DNA of 18,900 nt. It comes from Candidatus Nanopelagicales bacterium. GTDB taxonomy: Bacteria; Actinomycetota; Actinomycetes; S36-B12. Below, one piece after another: positions 1 to 7,970 of this stretch. The notes beneath the pieces were generated by a model that was not told where the DNA came from, did not search any database, and worked only from the letters and a program-made list of their open reading frames with translations. A program made the translations under genes and the position numbers. The first letter of the stretch is position 1, and every line of letters begins with the position of its first letter. Location of the stretch: the NCBI GenBank assembly GCA_023264215.1, contig JALQSY010000017.1:1-18900 (forward strand). Reading direction: 5' to 3'.

Positions 1-1
1 G

Positions 2-460
2 TGGAAGCTCTTCTACTCCAATCACGCGCCTGAGGGCGGCGTGTGGGACGCACAGGACCGCCCGGTGTTCTACGAGTACATGTGGCGCGACGAGGAAGGC
101 CGTTTCATCACCGACTACATCGAGGGCCAGGACATCATGGCCTGGGTGAGCCAGGGACCGGTCACCGACCGCACCCAGGAGCACCTCGGTCGCTCGGATG
201 CCGGTGTCGCGATGCTGCGCAAGATGTTCAAGGAGAACATGAAGCGCGTGGCCAACGGCGAGGATCCGATCGGCACCGTGCGCGAGAAGCACGACATCAT
301 CCCGCTGCCCTGCGAGCGCGACAAGTTCGGCGCTGAGCGGGAGTTTGCCGAGGCCTTCATCACCATGGGCTCCATGCGCTACAGCCCGCAGAAGCAGGCG
401 CTGCTCGATCTCCACGCAGATGCCTGGGCGCGTCGCGAGAAGGCGCCCGCGGGTGCGTGA
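2..460 (+). CDS. Rieske-type aromatic ring-hydroxylating oxygenase, alpha subunit, C-terminal part (5' truncated by window edge)
   Basis: The open frame enters from the left edge, so only about 152 C-terminal residues are present. The stretch around G-P-V-T-D-R-T-Q-E-H-L-G-R-S-D, followed by a long amphipathic helix, matches the C-terminal catalytic domain of phthalate 4,5-dioxygenase-like oxygenases, where a G-P-I-x-D-R-x-x-E-H-L-G-x-S-D segment is typical. The N-terminal Rieske [2Fe-2S] domain and the mononuclear iron ligands lie outside the window and cannot be checked. Such enzymes use electrons from a reductase to hydroxylate aromatic rings or demethylate ethers; the substrate cannot be told from this fragment. 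The next gene overlaps its last 8 nt, and a ferredoxin reductase lies about 1 kb downstream on the same strand, a plausible electron donor (inference). Confidence 0.82.
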   Translation, partial: WKLFYSNHAPEGGVWDAQDRPVFYEYMWRDEEGRFITDYIEGQDIMAWVSQGPVTDRTQEHLGRSDAGVAMLRKMFKENMKRVANGEDPIGTVREKHDIIPLPCERDKFGAEREFAEAFITMGSMRYSPQKQALLDLHADAWARREKAPAGA

Positions 461-746
461 TGACGTTGTCGAGGGTCAGGCGAGAGTTCCGTTGAGCGAC
501 CTCCCGCCTGATCCGCATCGACTGCCGCCTCCCGGCGCGTGGTTCGCCAAGGATGCCGAAGCGCACCTGCTCGACCGTCCGAAGTTCTGCCCCATGTGTG
601 CCGCAAGTATCGAGGTTCATGGCGGGATCTCCACCGAGTACTGGATGGCCGATCAGCGGGTCTTCATGACCTGGTGCGGGGAGTGCGGGTGGTTCGGCGA
701 CGTGGTCCGCTACGACATGGTGACCATCTCGGAGGAGGAGCACTGA
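453..746 (+). CDS. Small zinc-ribbon protein of unknown function
   Basis: This 97-residue protein matches no family I can name. The C-terminal half carries two CxxC pairs, C46-P-M-C49 and C75-G-E-C78, separated by 25 residues. This is a classic zinc-ribbon layout and is followed by an aromatic, acidic tail. The N-terminal 45 residues are proline-rich and hydrophilic. I chose GTG at 453 because GAGAAGG lies about 9 nt upstream and because it gives an 8-nt overlap with the oxygenase gene, typical of translational coupling. A TTG at 492 is an alternative that would shorten the protein by 13 residues. Its place after the Rieske oxygenase suggests co-expression. Zinc ribbons can act as protein- or nucleic-acid-binding modules, but nothing here picks a role. 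Confidence 0.65.
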   Translation: MRDDVVEGQARVPLSDLPPDPHRLPPPGAWFAKDAEAHLLDRPKFCPMCAASIEVHGGISTEYWMADQRVFMTWCGECGWFGDVVRYDMVTISEEEH

Positions 747-775
747 GGGATGGCTGACAGCCCTCAGGCGTTGAC

Positions 776-1420
776 ATGACGGTCCTCGTCTTCGACTTCG
801 GCGGCCCGGTGCTGCTCACTCCTTTTGAGTTGCGGTCGGTGGGTGAACGCTCGCTCGGTCTCCCGGCTGGCACGCTAGCGTGGACCGGCCCCTTCGATCC
901 CGACGCGGACGAGGATTGGCGGGTCTTCCAGTCCGGCGGCATGAACGAGCGGGAGTACTGGGCCCGGCGCTGCGAGGAGTTCGCCGAGCTCAGCGGCGAG
1001 CCAGCCGAGATGCCGTACTTCATGGCCCACCTGTATTCGGGCAGCGAGGACGAGCTCGTGCGTCCCGCGGCGCGGCAACTGATCCTCGACGCCAAGGCGG
1101 CGGGCATCCCTGTGGGGATCCTCACCAATGACCTCACCACGTTCCATGATCAGGAGTGGCTCGATCGCATGACGATCCTGGGCGAGTTCGACTACATGGT
1201 GGACGGGCGTACCGACGGCGTGCACAAGCCGGATCCCGCCGCCTACCTGCTCATGGCGGAACGCATGGGGGTCGATCCGTCGGAGTGCGTGTTCGTCGAC
1301 GATCAGCCGGGTAACCTCGCAGGCGCGCAAGCCGTGGGCATGCAGTGCGTCCATCTCGACCCCGTGGACCCGGCCCCCGGCTTCGCACGGGCGCGTCATC
1401 TGCTCGGCCTGGACGATTAA
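776..1420 (+). CDS. HAD-superfamily hydrolase (class IA-like)
   Basis: All four HAD motifs are visible in the 214 residues. Motif I is F-D7-F-G-G with the nucleophile Asp7. Motif II is L-T118-N, motif III is the lysine in H-K151-P-D-P, and motif IV is V-D175-D176. Residues 10-100 form the helical cap expected of class I enzymes. The second motif I aspartate is replaced by glycine (D-F-G), as in YihX-like phosphatases and some dehalogenase or epoxide-hydrolase-N branches, so the exact reaction is uncertain (phosphatase most likely). ATG 776 is the only workable start, because an in-frame stop lies at 755 and motif I begins almost at once. It overlaps the stop of a 9-codon mini-ORF (750-779). 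The FNR gene follows after 10 nt, suggesting one operon. Confidence 0.85.
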   Translation: MTVLVFDFGGPVLLTPFELRSVGERSLGLPAGTLAWTGPFDPDADEDWRVFQSGGMNEREYWARRCEEFAELSGEPAEMPYFMAHLYSGSEDELVRPAARQLILDAKAAGIPVGILTNDLTTFHDQEWLDRMTILGEFDYMVDGRTDGVHKPDPAAYLLMAERMGVDPSECVFVDDQPGNLAGAQAVGMQCVHLDPVDPAPGFARARHLLGLDD

Positions 1421-1425
1421 GGAGA
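1419..1425 (+). promoter_or_regulatory. Ribosome binding site of the ferredoxin reductase gene
   Basis: AAGGAGA ends 5 nt before ATG 1431 and overlaps the TAA stop of the HAD gene. It is a near-perfect Shine-Dalgarno sequence and fixes the start. Confidence 0.75.
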
Positions 1426-1430
1426 CACCC

Positions 1431-2786
1431 ATGACCCGACCCCTGCGCGTCGCCATCGTCGGATCGGGGCCCTCGGGCATGTACGCCGCCGACGCCCTGC
1501 TCGGCCAGGACGACATCGCCGTCTCCGTGGACATCATCGACAAGCTGCCGAGCCCGTTCGGCCTCGTGCGCTACGGCGTGGCGCCGGATCACCTAAGCAT
1601 TCGGTCGGTCCGCGACACGCTCGACAAGGTGCTGGATAACCCGGGAGTGCGCTTCCTGGGCAATGTCGAGGTCGGGCGTGACCTCACGCTGGATCAACTC
1701 CGTGAGTTCTACGACGCGATCGTTCTCACCTACGGGGCCTCACGCGACCGCGCGCTGGGGATCCCGGGCGAAGACCTGCCCGGCAGCATTGCCGCTACCG
1801 ACTTCGTCAACTGGTACACGGGGCACCCTGAGACTGCCCCGGATGCGTTCACCGGGTTCCTGGAGTCCTCGACCAGTGTGGCTGTCATCGGCGTAGGAAA
1901 TGTGGCGGTCGATGTCACTCGCGTGTTGTCCAAGTCTCCTGGGGAGATCGAGCACACGGACATGCCGGAGCATGTATTCGAGGCGCTGCGCGCTTCGGGG
2001 GTGCGCGATGTGCATGTCATCGGACGTCGCGGACCGGCACAGGCGACCTGGACGACGAAGGAGCTCCGCGAGCTCGGGGAACTCCAGGACACGCAGGTCC
2101 TCATCGCAGAGGGGGGCGACACGTCGGACCCGGCCAGCCAGAAGGCCGTCGCGGAAGACAAGGCCGTCGCGCGCAACGTCACCGTCATTGATGGCTGGGC
2201 CCAACACAGCGACGACGGTCGAGATCGTCGGATTCACCTGCATTTCCGCTGCCGCCCTGTCGAGATCCTGGGATCGGATCGCATCGAGGGGTTGGTCGTG
2301 GAGACAACTCGGATCGATGAGTCCGGCCAGGCGACGGGGACAGGGGAGACGCATGTCATCCCCGTGGATGCGGTCATCCGCAGCGTCGGCTACCGCGGCA
2401 CGGCACTCGCTGGCATCCCCTTCGATGACCGCCGCAATGTCATCCCGAATAGGGATGGCCGCGTGGTGGACGGGGATGACCCCGTGCGGGGCCTCTACGT
2501 CGCTGGATGGATCAAGCGCGGACCCTCGGGAATCATCGGCACGAACAAGAAGGACGCCGTGCAAACCGTGGCGTGCCTGCTTGAGGACCTCGCGGATTCG
2601 TCCACATGGACGGCGTCTCGTCCGGACCCCGCTGATGTCGATTCGGCCCTGGCCGGTCACGACGTGGTCAGCATCAGCGGATGGCGGTGCATCGACATTG
2701 CTGAGCGAGCGCTGGGAGCCACTCGCGGCCGTGACCGCACGACCCTTCACAACCGCGAAGACCTGCTCAGCGCGGCGCGAGGCTAG
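1431..2786 (+). CDS. fprA: NADPH-ferredoxin reductase, FprA / adrenodoxin reductase type
   Basis: This 451-residue flavoprotein has the length and motifs of mycobacterial FprA and mitochondrial adrenodoxin reductase. The FAD-binding G-S-G-P-S-G is at residues 11-16, followed by P-F-G-L-V-R-Y-G-V-A-P-D-H. The NADP-binding G-V-G-N-V-A-V-D is at 154-161, and I-G-R-R-G-P-A-Q-A-T-W-T-T-K-E-L is at 197-212. The C-terminal G-W-I-K-R-G-P-S-G-I-I-G-T-N is the second FAD-contact region. The enzyme passes electrons from NADPH to ferredoxin in the cytoplasm. Translation starts from a strong Shine-Dalgarno site. The upstream Rieske oxygenase fragment would be a natural consumer of such electrons, but no ferredoxin gene is present between them, and FprA-type proteins also serve cytochromes P450 and general metabolism. 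The gene symbol is assigned by family resemblance. Confidence 0.92.
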   Translation: MTRPLRVAIVGSGPSGMYAADALLGQDDIAVSVDIIDKLPSPFGLVRYGVAPDHLSIRSVRDTLDKVLDNPGVRFLGNVEVGRDLTLDQLREFYDAIVLTYGASRDRALGIPGEDLPGSIAATDFVNWYTGHPETAPDAFTGFLESSTSVAVIGVGNVAVDVTRVLSKSPGEIEHTDMPEHVFEALRASGVRDVHVIGRRGPAQATWTTKELRELGELQDTQVLIAEGGDTSDPASQKAVAEDKAVARNVTVIDGWAQHSDDGRDRRIHLHFRCRPVEILGSDRIEGLVVETTRIDESGQATGTGETHVIPVDAVIRSVGYRGTALAGIPFDDRRNVIPNRDGRVVDGDDPVRGLYVAGWIKRGPSGIIGTNKKDAVQTVACLLEDLADSSTWTASRPDPADVDSALAGHDVVSISGWRCIDIAERALGATRGRDRTTLHNREDLLSAARG

Positions 2787-2813
2787 TCCCCGCTCCCGGG
2801 CGAGCACCCCTCG

Positions 2814-2884
2814 AGTTCGTTGAGTGGCGGGTTATCGCGCTCTTTCTGGCCCGTGATGCGCGATAAGGCGCCACTCAACGAACT
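2814..2884. repeat. Long imperfect inverted repeat (27-nt arms, 17-nt loop) between convergent genes
   Basis: Arms 2814-2840 and 2858-2884 are reverse complements at 25 of 27 positions. The two mismatches are adjacent (G-G at 2830-2831 facing G-G at 2867-2868). The outer 16 bp (core TTGAGTGGCG) and the inner 9 bp (TTATCGCGC) are perfect. The right arm runs into the stop codon of the minus-strand ferredoxin-like gene (2883-2885), and the left arm begins 27 nt after the fprA stop. RNA from either strand would form a stable hairpin, so a bidirectional terminator is possible, but there is no U-tract on either side. The length and two-part symmetry also fit a small dispersed palindromic element. 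No second copy was found in this window. Confidence 0.8.
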
Positions 2885-3710
2885 AGTCGTCGCTGGCGAT
2901 GATCTGCCAGGAGTGAGCGGGCACCGGCTCGCCGCCGCACTGCTCCGGGCGCACGACACCGTCCGTGTGACGCAGCCTCACGGAGGGCAGACCTGAAAAG
3001 GAGACGACCGCCTCGCCGTCGGCGCTGCGGATGTTCGGGCTGACGAGGTCGGGCTGGATGCCGCGGCCGAGGAAGTCGATCTCGGCGGTCTGCACGGCTG
3101 GTTCGAGGGCGCTACGACCGCGCAGCAACGCGGCGCTCTCACCGTCGGGGCCCTGGGAGATCAGTCTGCGGGCCACCGGCTCGGTGAGCCGGCCGTAGAC
3201 GAACCCGGACGGCACATGGAGGGCGGTCGGTGCGAAGCGATGGCCGCCGAGGTGCGAGCACTCCCAGACCCCTTCGAGGTCCGCGAGGTCAGCGACCAGC
3301 GCACGTCCGTCGAGGCCGCAGCACAGGTCGCGCGAGGAGTTGGTGCAGACCGTGAGGATCGGGGCCTTCGGATCAGGCTGCGCCCACGATGGCCCTTCGC
3401 TGGGCCATTCACGGATGGACTCGGGATCATCCGCGATGGCGACGCGCACGGGTGGATCCCCGGGCATGGCGCCGGCGACCCACACGCGTAGGGGAGCATC
3501 GGGGCTCGCCGCAGGATGCCTGCCGGGTCGTCGTACCAGGATCACGCGGCGGTGCTCATCGGATACGAGAGAGGCGACAGCGGGCACCCGGCAGTCCTCG
3601 ACGGCCTTGCGCCCCCACGACCCGGGCATCTCCACCAGCCACCACCACCTCGCTCGAGGCGCCGTGCCCGCCAGCTGTTCGCCGGCTGCCTCGATGGCGC
3701 AGCGCGTCAC
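2883..3710 (-). CDS. Sucrase/ferredoxin-like iron-sulfur protein (thioredoxin-fold, Apd1/Aim32-related)
   Basis: The 275 residues match the sucrase/ferredoxin-like family. A conserved block T-V-C122-T-N-S-S-R-D-L-C130-C131 is followed by E-C151-S-H153-L-G-G-H157-R-F-A-P-T. The H-x-G-G-H motif together with upstream cysteines is the signature of the yeast Apd1/Aim32 group, known for [2Fe-2S] clusters held by two cysteines and two histidines (family knowledge). The N-terminal C4 and G-T-A-P are also typical. The protein is probably a cytoplasmic electron carrier; its partner is unknown. The start is GTG at 3710, forming a GTGA overlap with the stop of the topoisomerase gene, so it is probably translated by coupling. 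The name sucrase is historical and does not imply sugar cleavage. Confidence 0.85.
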   Translation of the reverse strand: MTRCAIEAAGEQLAGTAPRARWWWLVEMPGSWGRKAVEDCRVPAVASLVSDEHRRVILVRRPGRHPAASPDAPLRVWVAGAMPGDPPVRVAIADDPESIREWPSEGPSWAQPDPKAPILTVCTNSSRDLCCGLDGRALVADLADLEGVWECSHLGGHRFAPTALHVPSGFVYGRLTEPVARRLISQGPDGESAALLRGRSALEPAVQTAEIDFLGRGIQPDLVSPNIRSADGEAVVSFSGLPSVRLRHTDGVVRPEQCGGEPVPAHSWQIIASDD

Positions 3711-6136
3711 CGGGGTGGCCCGCCCACGCTCGCGACGGAGCCGCTGAGCGGCCTTCCTGACGCATCGCGCTTGTCGTGGGTGTCCGGGAGATCCAGGGGA
3801 GCCCCCGAGGCTGCCGAGGCGCGGACCGGGCCGACTCCGGCCCAGCCCAGGACGAGCATGTCCTCGAAGCGCAGGAAGCGATGGACCCGCACCCCGCCGG
3901 TGCCGCGGCCCTTGCGGGGCACGTCCGCCAGTGCCGTGACCTTGGCGGTGAGAGCCGATGTGCCCGGCAGCGCGGACCGCGAGCCAGCAACCGTGACGAT
4001 GACCGCCTCGGGGTCATCGCCCGCGACCGCGCAGCACGCGATGAGCTCGGCACCTTCGGCCAGCCTGATCCCTGCCATGCCCGATGCCGAGCGTCCCTGG
4101 GGGCGCACCGCATCGGCCGGGAAGCGCAGCGCCTGGGCATCCGAGGTGATCAGCACCACGTCGTCGCCCGGAGACGTCTCGGCAGCGCCGACGACCTCGT
4201 CGCCTTCGGCGAGTGCGATGAGGTCCCAGTCACCTCGTGTCGGGGGGCCTTGAACGGCGACGCGCTTCACCACGCCCTGCTTGGTCCCGAGGACCACCCC
4301 GGCCGGGGGATCGCTCACCTCGGACAGGCCGATGACCTGCTCACCCGCGCCGATGTCGAGCAGGGCGCCCAGCGGGGCACCCCCGCCGAGCGCCGGAGCA
4401 TGAGCGGACGGGGGGAGGATCGGCATCTCCACGACCGGCAGGCGCAGCGCGCGGCCGCGGCTGGTGAGCACCGCGACCTCCCCGCGGCCGGTGGCCACGG
4501 TCGCGCTGACGATGACGTCGTGCGTCGCTCGGGGCCCGGCGGCGGAGAGCTCCGAGTCGTTCGTGCGGGCGATCAGGCCCGTGCCGGACAGCAGGACTCG
4601 GCAGGGCGAGTCGGCGATCTCCAGGGATGCGGGCGAGGTGGACGGCACTGCGTGGGGGGAGTCCTCGAGAAGGATGGTGCGTCGCGGGGAGGCGTGCTCC
4701 TCGGCGACGGCGAGGAGCTCGTCCGCGACGACCTCGCGCAGCGTCGCCTCATCGTCGAGGATCCCGGTGAGGTTCTCGATGGTGCGTCCCAGGTCATCGC
4801 GTTCGCTCTCGAGTTCGATGCGGGAGAACTTCGTCAGGCGCCGCAGCGGCATCTCCAGGATGTAGTTGGCCTGCTCGATCGACAGGTCGAACACGGCCAT
4901 CAGGCGCTCGCGGGCGGCAGCGGTGTCCTCGCTCGCGCGGATCAACTCGATCACCTCATCGATGTCGATGATGGCGATCAGCAGGCCCTCGACGAGGTGG
5001 AGCCGCTCCTGAGCCCGCCGACGTCGGTATTCGCTGCGCCGGCGCACGACCTCGCGCCTGTGGTCGACGAAGACCTCGAGGAGCTCGCGGAGACCGAGAG
5101 TGCGCGGCTCGCCGTCCACCAGCGCCACGGCGTTGATCGTGAACGAGTCCTCGAGCGGCGTCATGCGGTAGAGCTGGTCGAGCATGGCGTCGGGGTTCAC
5201 GGACGGAGCGAGCTCGATGACCAGGCGCAGGCCGTGGTCGCCGTCGGTGAGATCGAGCAGGTCCGAGATCCCCTGCAGCTTCTTGGCCTGCACGAGATCC
5301 TTGATGCGCTCGATGATGCGCTCGGGCCCCACGCCAGGGGGGAGCTCGGTCACGACGATCCCGCGCCGTCGCGGCGTGACCTGCTCGATGCGCGCGGTGG
5401 CGCGGATGCGGAAGGAGCCCCGGCCGGTCGCATAGGCCTCGCGCACCCCGTCGAGTCCCAGGATCGTGCCGCCACCGGGGAGGTCGGGGCCGGGCACGAA
5501 GCGGATGAGCTCCTCCAGGGAGGCGTCGGGGTGCAGCACGAGGTGCCGTGCCGCCGCCACGACCTCGCCGAGGTTGTGCGGGGCCATGGACGTGGCCATG
5601 CCGACGGCGATGCCGGCGGCGCCGTTGACCAGCAGCGCGGGGAACCCGGCGGGCAGGACGGTGGGCTCGAGTTCGCGGCCGTCGTAGTTCGGGACGAAGT
5701 CCACGACGTCCTCGTCGAGGGATGCGGCGAGCGCGAGGGCCGATGGAGCCAGTCGGCACTCGGTGTAGCGCATGGCTGCCGGTCCGTCATCGGGCGACCC
5801 GAAGTTGCCGTGGCCGTCCACGAGCGGCAGTCGGAGCGTGAAGGGCTGGGCCAGGCGCACGAGGGCGTCGTAGATCGCCGAGTCTCCGTGGGGGTGCAGG
5901 CGGCCCATGACCTCACCCACGACGCGGGCGCTCTTGACGTGCCCGCGATCGGGCCGCAGGCCCATCTGGTGCATCTGGAAGACGATGCGTCGCTGGACCG
6001 GCTTCAGGCCGTCACGCGCGTCGGGGAGGGCTCGGGAGTAGATGACCGAGTAGGCGTACTCCAGGAAGGACGAGCGCATCTCGCTGTCGACGTCGACCTC
6101 GATGATCCGCTCGGACCCCTCGCCCTTGCGCGCCAC
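3707..6136 (-). CDS. parC: Type IIA DNA topoisomerase subunit A (topoisomerase IV ParC-like)
   Basis: The 809-residue protein has the full GyrA/ParC architecture. The winged-helix cleavage domain carries H-P-H-G-D-S at 81-86 and the catalytic tyrosine Y124 in A-A-M-R-Y-T-E. A tower and coiled-coil region follows (about 320-480), then a beta-pinwheel C-terminal domain (about 500-780) with repeated blades such as T-S-R-G-R-A-L-R and [15 protein letters not shown]. The canonical GyrA box (Q-R-R-G-G-x-G) is missing from the first blade around residues 528-540, which points to topoisomerase IV/decatenase activity rather than negative supercoiling. The fluoroquinolone-region residues S86 and D90 are the usual sensitive-type ones. 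The partner subunit (ParE/GyrB) is not in the window. GTG 6136 is chosen because AGGAGG precedes it by 5 nt. Confidence 0.93.
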   Translation of the reverse strand: MARKGEGSERIIEVDVDSEMRSSFLEYAYSVIYSRALPDARDGLKPVQRRIVFQMHQMGLRPDRGHVKSARVVGEVMGRLHPHGDSAIYDALVRLAQPFTLRLPLVDGHGNFGSPDDGPAAMRYTECRLAPSALALAASLDEDVVDFVPNYDGRELEPTVLPAGFPALLVNGAAGIAVGMATSMAPHNLGEVVAAARHLVLHPDASLEELIRFVPGPDLPGGGTILGLDGVREAYATGRGSFRIRATARIEQVTPRRRGIVVTELPPGVGPERIIERIKDLVQAKKLQGISDLLDLTDGDHGLRLVIELAPSVNPDAMLDQLYRMTPLEDSFTINAVALVDGEPRTLGLRELLEVFVDHRREVVRRRSEYRRRRAQERLHLVEGLLIAIIDIDEVIELIRASEDTAAARERLMAVFDLSIEQANYILEMPLRRLTKFSRIELESERDDLGRTIENLTGILDDEATLREVVADELLAVAEEHASPRRTILLEDSPHAVPSTSPASLEIADSPCRVLLSGTGLIARTNDSELSAAGPRATHDVIVSATVATGRGEVAVLTSRGRALRLPVVEMPILPPSAHAPALGGGAPLGALLDIGAGEQVIGLSEVSDPPAGVVLGTKQGVVKRVAVQGPPTRGDWDLIALAEGDEVVGAAETSPGDDVVLITSDAQALRFPADAVRPQGRSASGMAGIRLAEGAELIACCAVAGDDPEAVIVTVAGSRSALPGTSALTAKVTALADVPRKGRGTGGVRVHRFLRFEDMLVLGWAGVGPVRASAASGAPLDLPDTHDKRDASGRPLSGSVASVGGPPR

Positions 6137-6141
6137 TCGCC

Positions 6142-6147
6142 CCTCCT
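6142..6147 (-). promoter_or_regulatory. Ribosome binding site of the topoisomerase gene
   Basis: AGGAGG on the minus strand lies 5 nt before GTG 6136. It is a perfect Shine-Dalgarno sequence and decides this start. Confidence 0.75.
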
Positions 6148-6173
6148 GTCGGCCTCCCCACGCCCCTCCGAGA

Positions 6174-6179
6174 GCCTAC
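6174..6179 (-). promoter_or_regulatory. Possible -10 box for the topoisomerase gene
   Basis: TAGGCT overlaps the TAG stop of the upstream kinase gene. It fits the TA(G/C)(G/C)(G/C)T hexamer seen before other starts in the window and would give a leader of about 30 nt carrying AGGAGG. No convincing -35 is visible, and read-through from psuG-pfkB is equally possible. Confidence 0.35.
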
Positions 6180-7060
6180 GGGCGACCGCCCGGTCGACCC
6201 ACGGCGAGCGCGGCAAGGCGTGTCGCCGCCACGAGGGCAGCCGGCTCGTCGGCCCCCGAACGCCACGCGGCGAGGTATCCCGCGGCGAAGGCGTCCCCGG
6301 CGCCGGTGGTGTCGCGGATGCGCGCGTCCACGGCCGGGGCGTGGACGACGCTCGCGTGCTGCGCGAGGTAGGCACCTCGCGATCCGGCCTTCACCACCGC
6401 GACGAGCCCGGACCGAGACAGCGCCGCCGCCGCATCGTGCGGGTCGCGCTCACCGGTGAGGACCTCGGCCTCGTCGGCATTGGCGAAGAGCACGTCGCCG
6501 GGAGCGCACCACGGGAGCAGCCCCCCGGCCATCTGCCGCAGGGGCTCGGCGGACGACGCGTCGATGCTGATGCTCAGGCCCGATGCCCGCGCCGACTCCA
6601 GGGCCGTCCGCGCGGCATCACGCGCCCCCGGTCTCATCAGCGTGTAGCCGCTGACGTGGAGGTGGTCCGCTGCGAGCCATGCCTGCGCGCCGAGGTCCTG
6701 AACTCGAAGGTCGGCGTTGGCCCCGGGGTCCGGCAGCATGGTGCGCTCGCCGTCGGGGCCCACGAGCACGACGCACCGGCCGGTCGCGAGGCCGCTGCTT
6801 CGACGCACCCGCAAGCCGACGCCCTGACGGGCGAGCGCATCGATCGCACGCTGCCCGGGCGCGTCATCGCCCACGCAGGCGATGAGCTCGACGCTCGTCC
6901 CCACCTCGGCGAGCCAACTGGCGAGATTGGCGGCGGAGCCGCCGTCGTAGTCCTCGATGGACGCGGGGGTATCGGTGTCCATCTGCACGGGAGCCTCGAG
7001 GACGACGACGGTGTCGACCATCACCTCGCCGAGCACCCGGATGATGCCGTCGGCCGTCAC
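6176..7060 (-). CDS. psuK: PfkB-family carbohydrate kinase, probable pseudouridine kinase
   Basis: The roughly 294-residue protein has both PfkB signatures. G-G-S-A-A-N near residues 40-45 contacts the sugar. D-T-T-G-A-G-D-A-F near 250-258 carries the catalytic aspartate of G-A-G-D (about D256) and the anion hole. N-A-D-E-A-E-V-L in the middle is the usual N-x-x-E metal-binding segment. The PfkB fold alone does not give the substrate, but pairing with psuG strongly suggests phosphorylation of pseudouridine to pseudouridine 5'-phosphate, the substrate of PsuG. I chose GTG 7060, 4 nt after the psuG stop, where the recognisable fold begins. A start at 7105 would overlap psuG by 41 nt and add 15 unconserved-looking residues. 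The Shine-Dalgarno is weak, so coupling to psuG is likely. Confidence 0.8.
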   Translation of the reverse strand: MTADGIIRVLGEVMVDTVVVLEAPVQMDTDTPASIEDYDGGSAANLASWLAEVGTSVELIACVGDDAPGQRAIDALARQGVGLRVRRSSGLATGRCVVLVGPDGERTMLPDPGANADLRVQDLGAQAWLAADHLHVSGYTLMRPGARDAARTALESARASGLSISIDASSAEPLRQMAGGLLPWCAPGDVLFANADEAEVLTGERDPHDAAAALSRSGLVAVVKAGSRGAYLAQHASVVHAPAVDARIRDTTGAGDAFAAGYLAAWRSGADEPAALVAATRLAALAVGRPGGRP

Positions 7061-7064
7061 GGGC

Positions 7065-7964
7065 TCAGGAGTCCGCGACCGCGATGCGCGCGGCGAGGTC
7101 GGCATTGCGCAGGATGATGTCGGTGTTCACCTCGAGACTGATCCCGCCCGAGGCGCGATGGAAGTGGTCGAGCAGGAAGGGAGTCACGTCCTTGCCGCGG
7201 ATGGCAGCTGTCTCGGCGAGGGCGAGACCCTCTGCGAGCAGCCGATCGTGCAGGTCCGGATCCATCTGCAGGTCCTCCGGGAGCGGATTCGCCACGATGA
7301 GGGCACCGGCGATGCGCAGATCCGCCCGCGTCGCCGCGATACGCGCGATCTGCTGCGGATCGTCCACGCGCCACTCGATCGAACTGCCTGAGTCCGTGAG
7401 GTAGAACCCGGGGAAGGCATGGGTGCCGTAGCCGACGACGGCGACGTTGAGGGTTTCCAGTCGCTCCAGGGTGGCGGGGACGTCGAGGATCGACTTCACC
7501 CCGGAGCACACGACGGTGACCGGGGTGGTGGACAACGACGTGAGGTCGGCGGACTCGTCCCAGGTCTCCCGGGCCTGGCGGTGGACCCCGCCCAGGCCTC
7601 CGGTGGCGAAGACCGCGATGCCGGCAAGGTGCGCGAGATGACTGGTGGCGGCGACGGTCGTGGCCGCGTTGCCGCGCCGGGACACCACGGTCGCGATGTC
7701 GCGGACGCTCACCTTGACGATGTCGTCGAGTTCGGCCACGCGCACCAGATCGTCATCCGAGAGGCCCACGCGGACCTCTCCGTCGAGGATCGCGATGGTG
7801 GCCGGCACGGCCCCGCGCTCGCGAACCACCTGCTCGACCGCGCGGGCCACGCGCAGGTTCTCCGGTCTGGGCAGCCCGTGGCTGATGATGGTGGACTCCA
7901 GGGCGACGACGGGTGTCCCTTCGCGCTGTGCGTCGGCGACCTCGGCGGACAGGCGCAGTCCCAT
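7065..7964 (-). CDS. psuG: Pseudouridine-5'-phosphate glycosidase
   Basis: The 299 residues match PsuG over the full length. A-L-E23-S-T-I-I-S-H-G-L-P-R-P-x-N opens the active site. S-G-V-K157-S-I-L-D carries the lysine that corresponds to the Schiff-base lysine of E. coli PsuG, and V-N280-T-D-I-I-L-R-N-A lies near the end. The spacing of these residues agrees with the E. coli enzyme (E31, K166, N289, from memory). The enzyme cleaves the C-glycosidic bond of pseudouridine 5'-phosphate to uracil and ribose 5-phosphate, returning RNA-derived pseudouridine to metabolism. ATG 7964 is chosen because homologous sequence begins there and a TACGGT hexamer lies 6 nt upstream; an upstream extension in the same frame has low-complexity, non-homologous content. 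The kinase gene follows after 4 nt. Confidence 0.93.
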   Translation of the reverse strand: MGLRLSAEVADAQREGTPVVALESTIISHGLPRPENLRVARAVEQVVRERGAVPATIAILDGEVRVGLSDDDLVRVAELDDIVKVSVRDIATVVSRRGNAATTVAATSHLAHLAGIAVFATGGLGGVHRQARETWDESADLTSLSTTPVTVVCSGVKSILDVPATLERLETLNVAVVGYGTHAFPGFYLTDSGSSIEWRVDDPQQIARIAATRADLRIAGALIVANPLPEDLQMDPDLHDRLLAEGLALAETAAIRGKDVTPFLLDHFHRASGGISLEVNTDIILRNADLAARIAVADS

Positions 7965-7970
7965 GCGAGC

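Noticed and set aside
2..460. The Rieske oxygenase as a truncated pseudogene
   Set aside because: The frame is open to the window edge, so the missing part is due to the window, not to decay.
1740..2807. A 355-codon open frame antisense to the ferredoxin reductase gene
   Set aside because: The opposite strand encodes a full-length conserved flavoprotein; the antisense product has no family features.
2814..2884. The palindrome as a standard rho-independent terminator
   Set aside because: There is no U-rich tract after the stem on either strand and the stem is unusually long, so I list it as a repeat with termination only as a possibility.
3776..7117. A 1113-codon open frame on the plus strand opposite the topoisomerase and kinase genes
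   Set aside because: It is the antisense shadow of strongly conserved genes in high-G+C DNA, with low-complexity composition and no recognisable domain.
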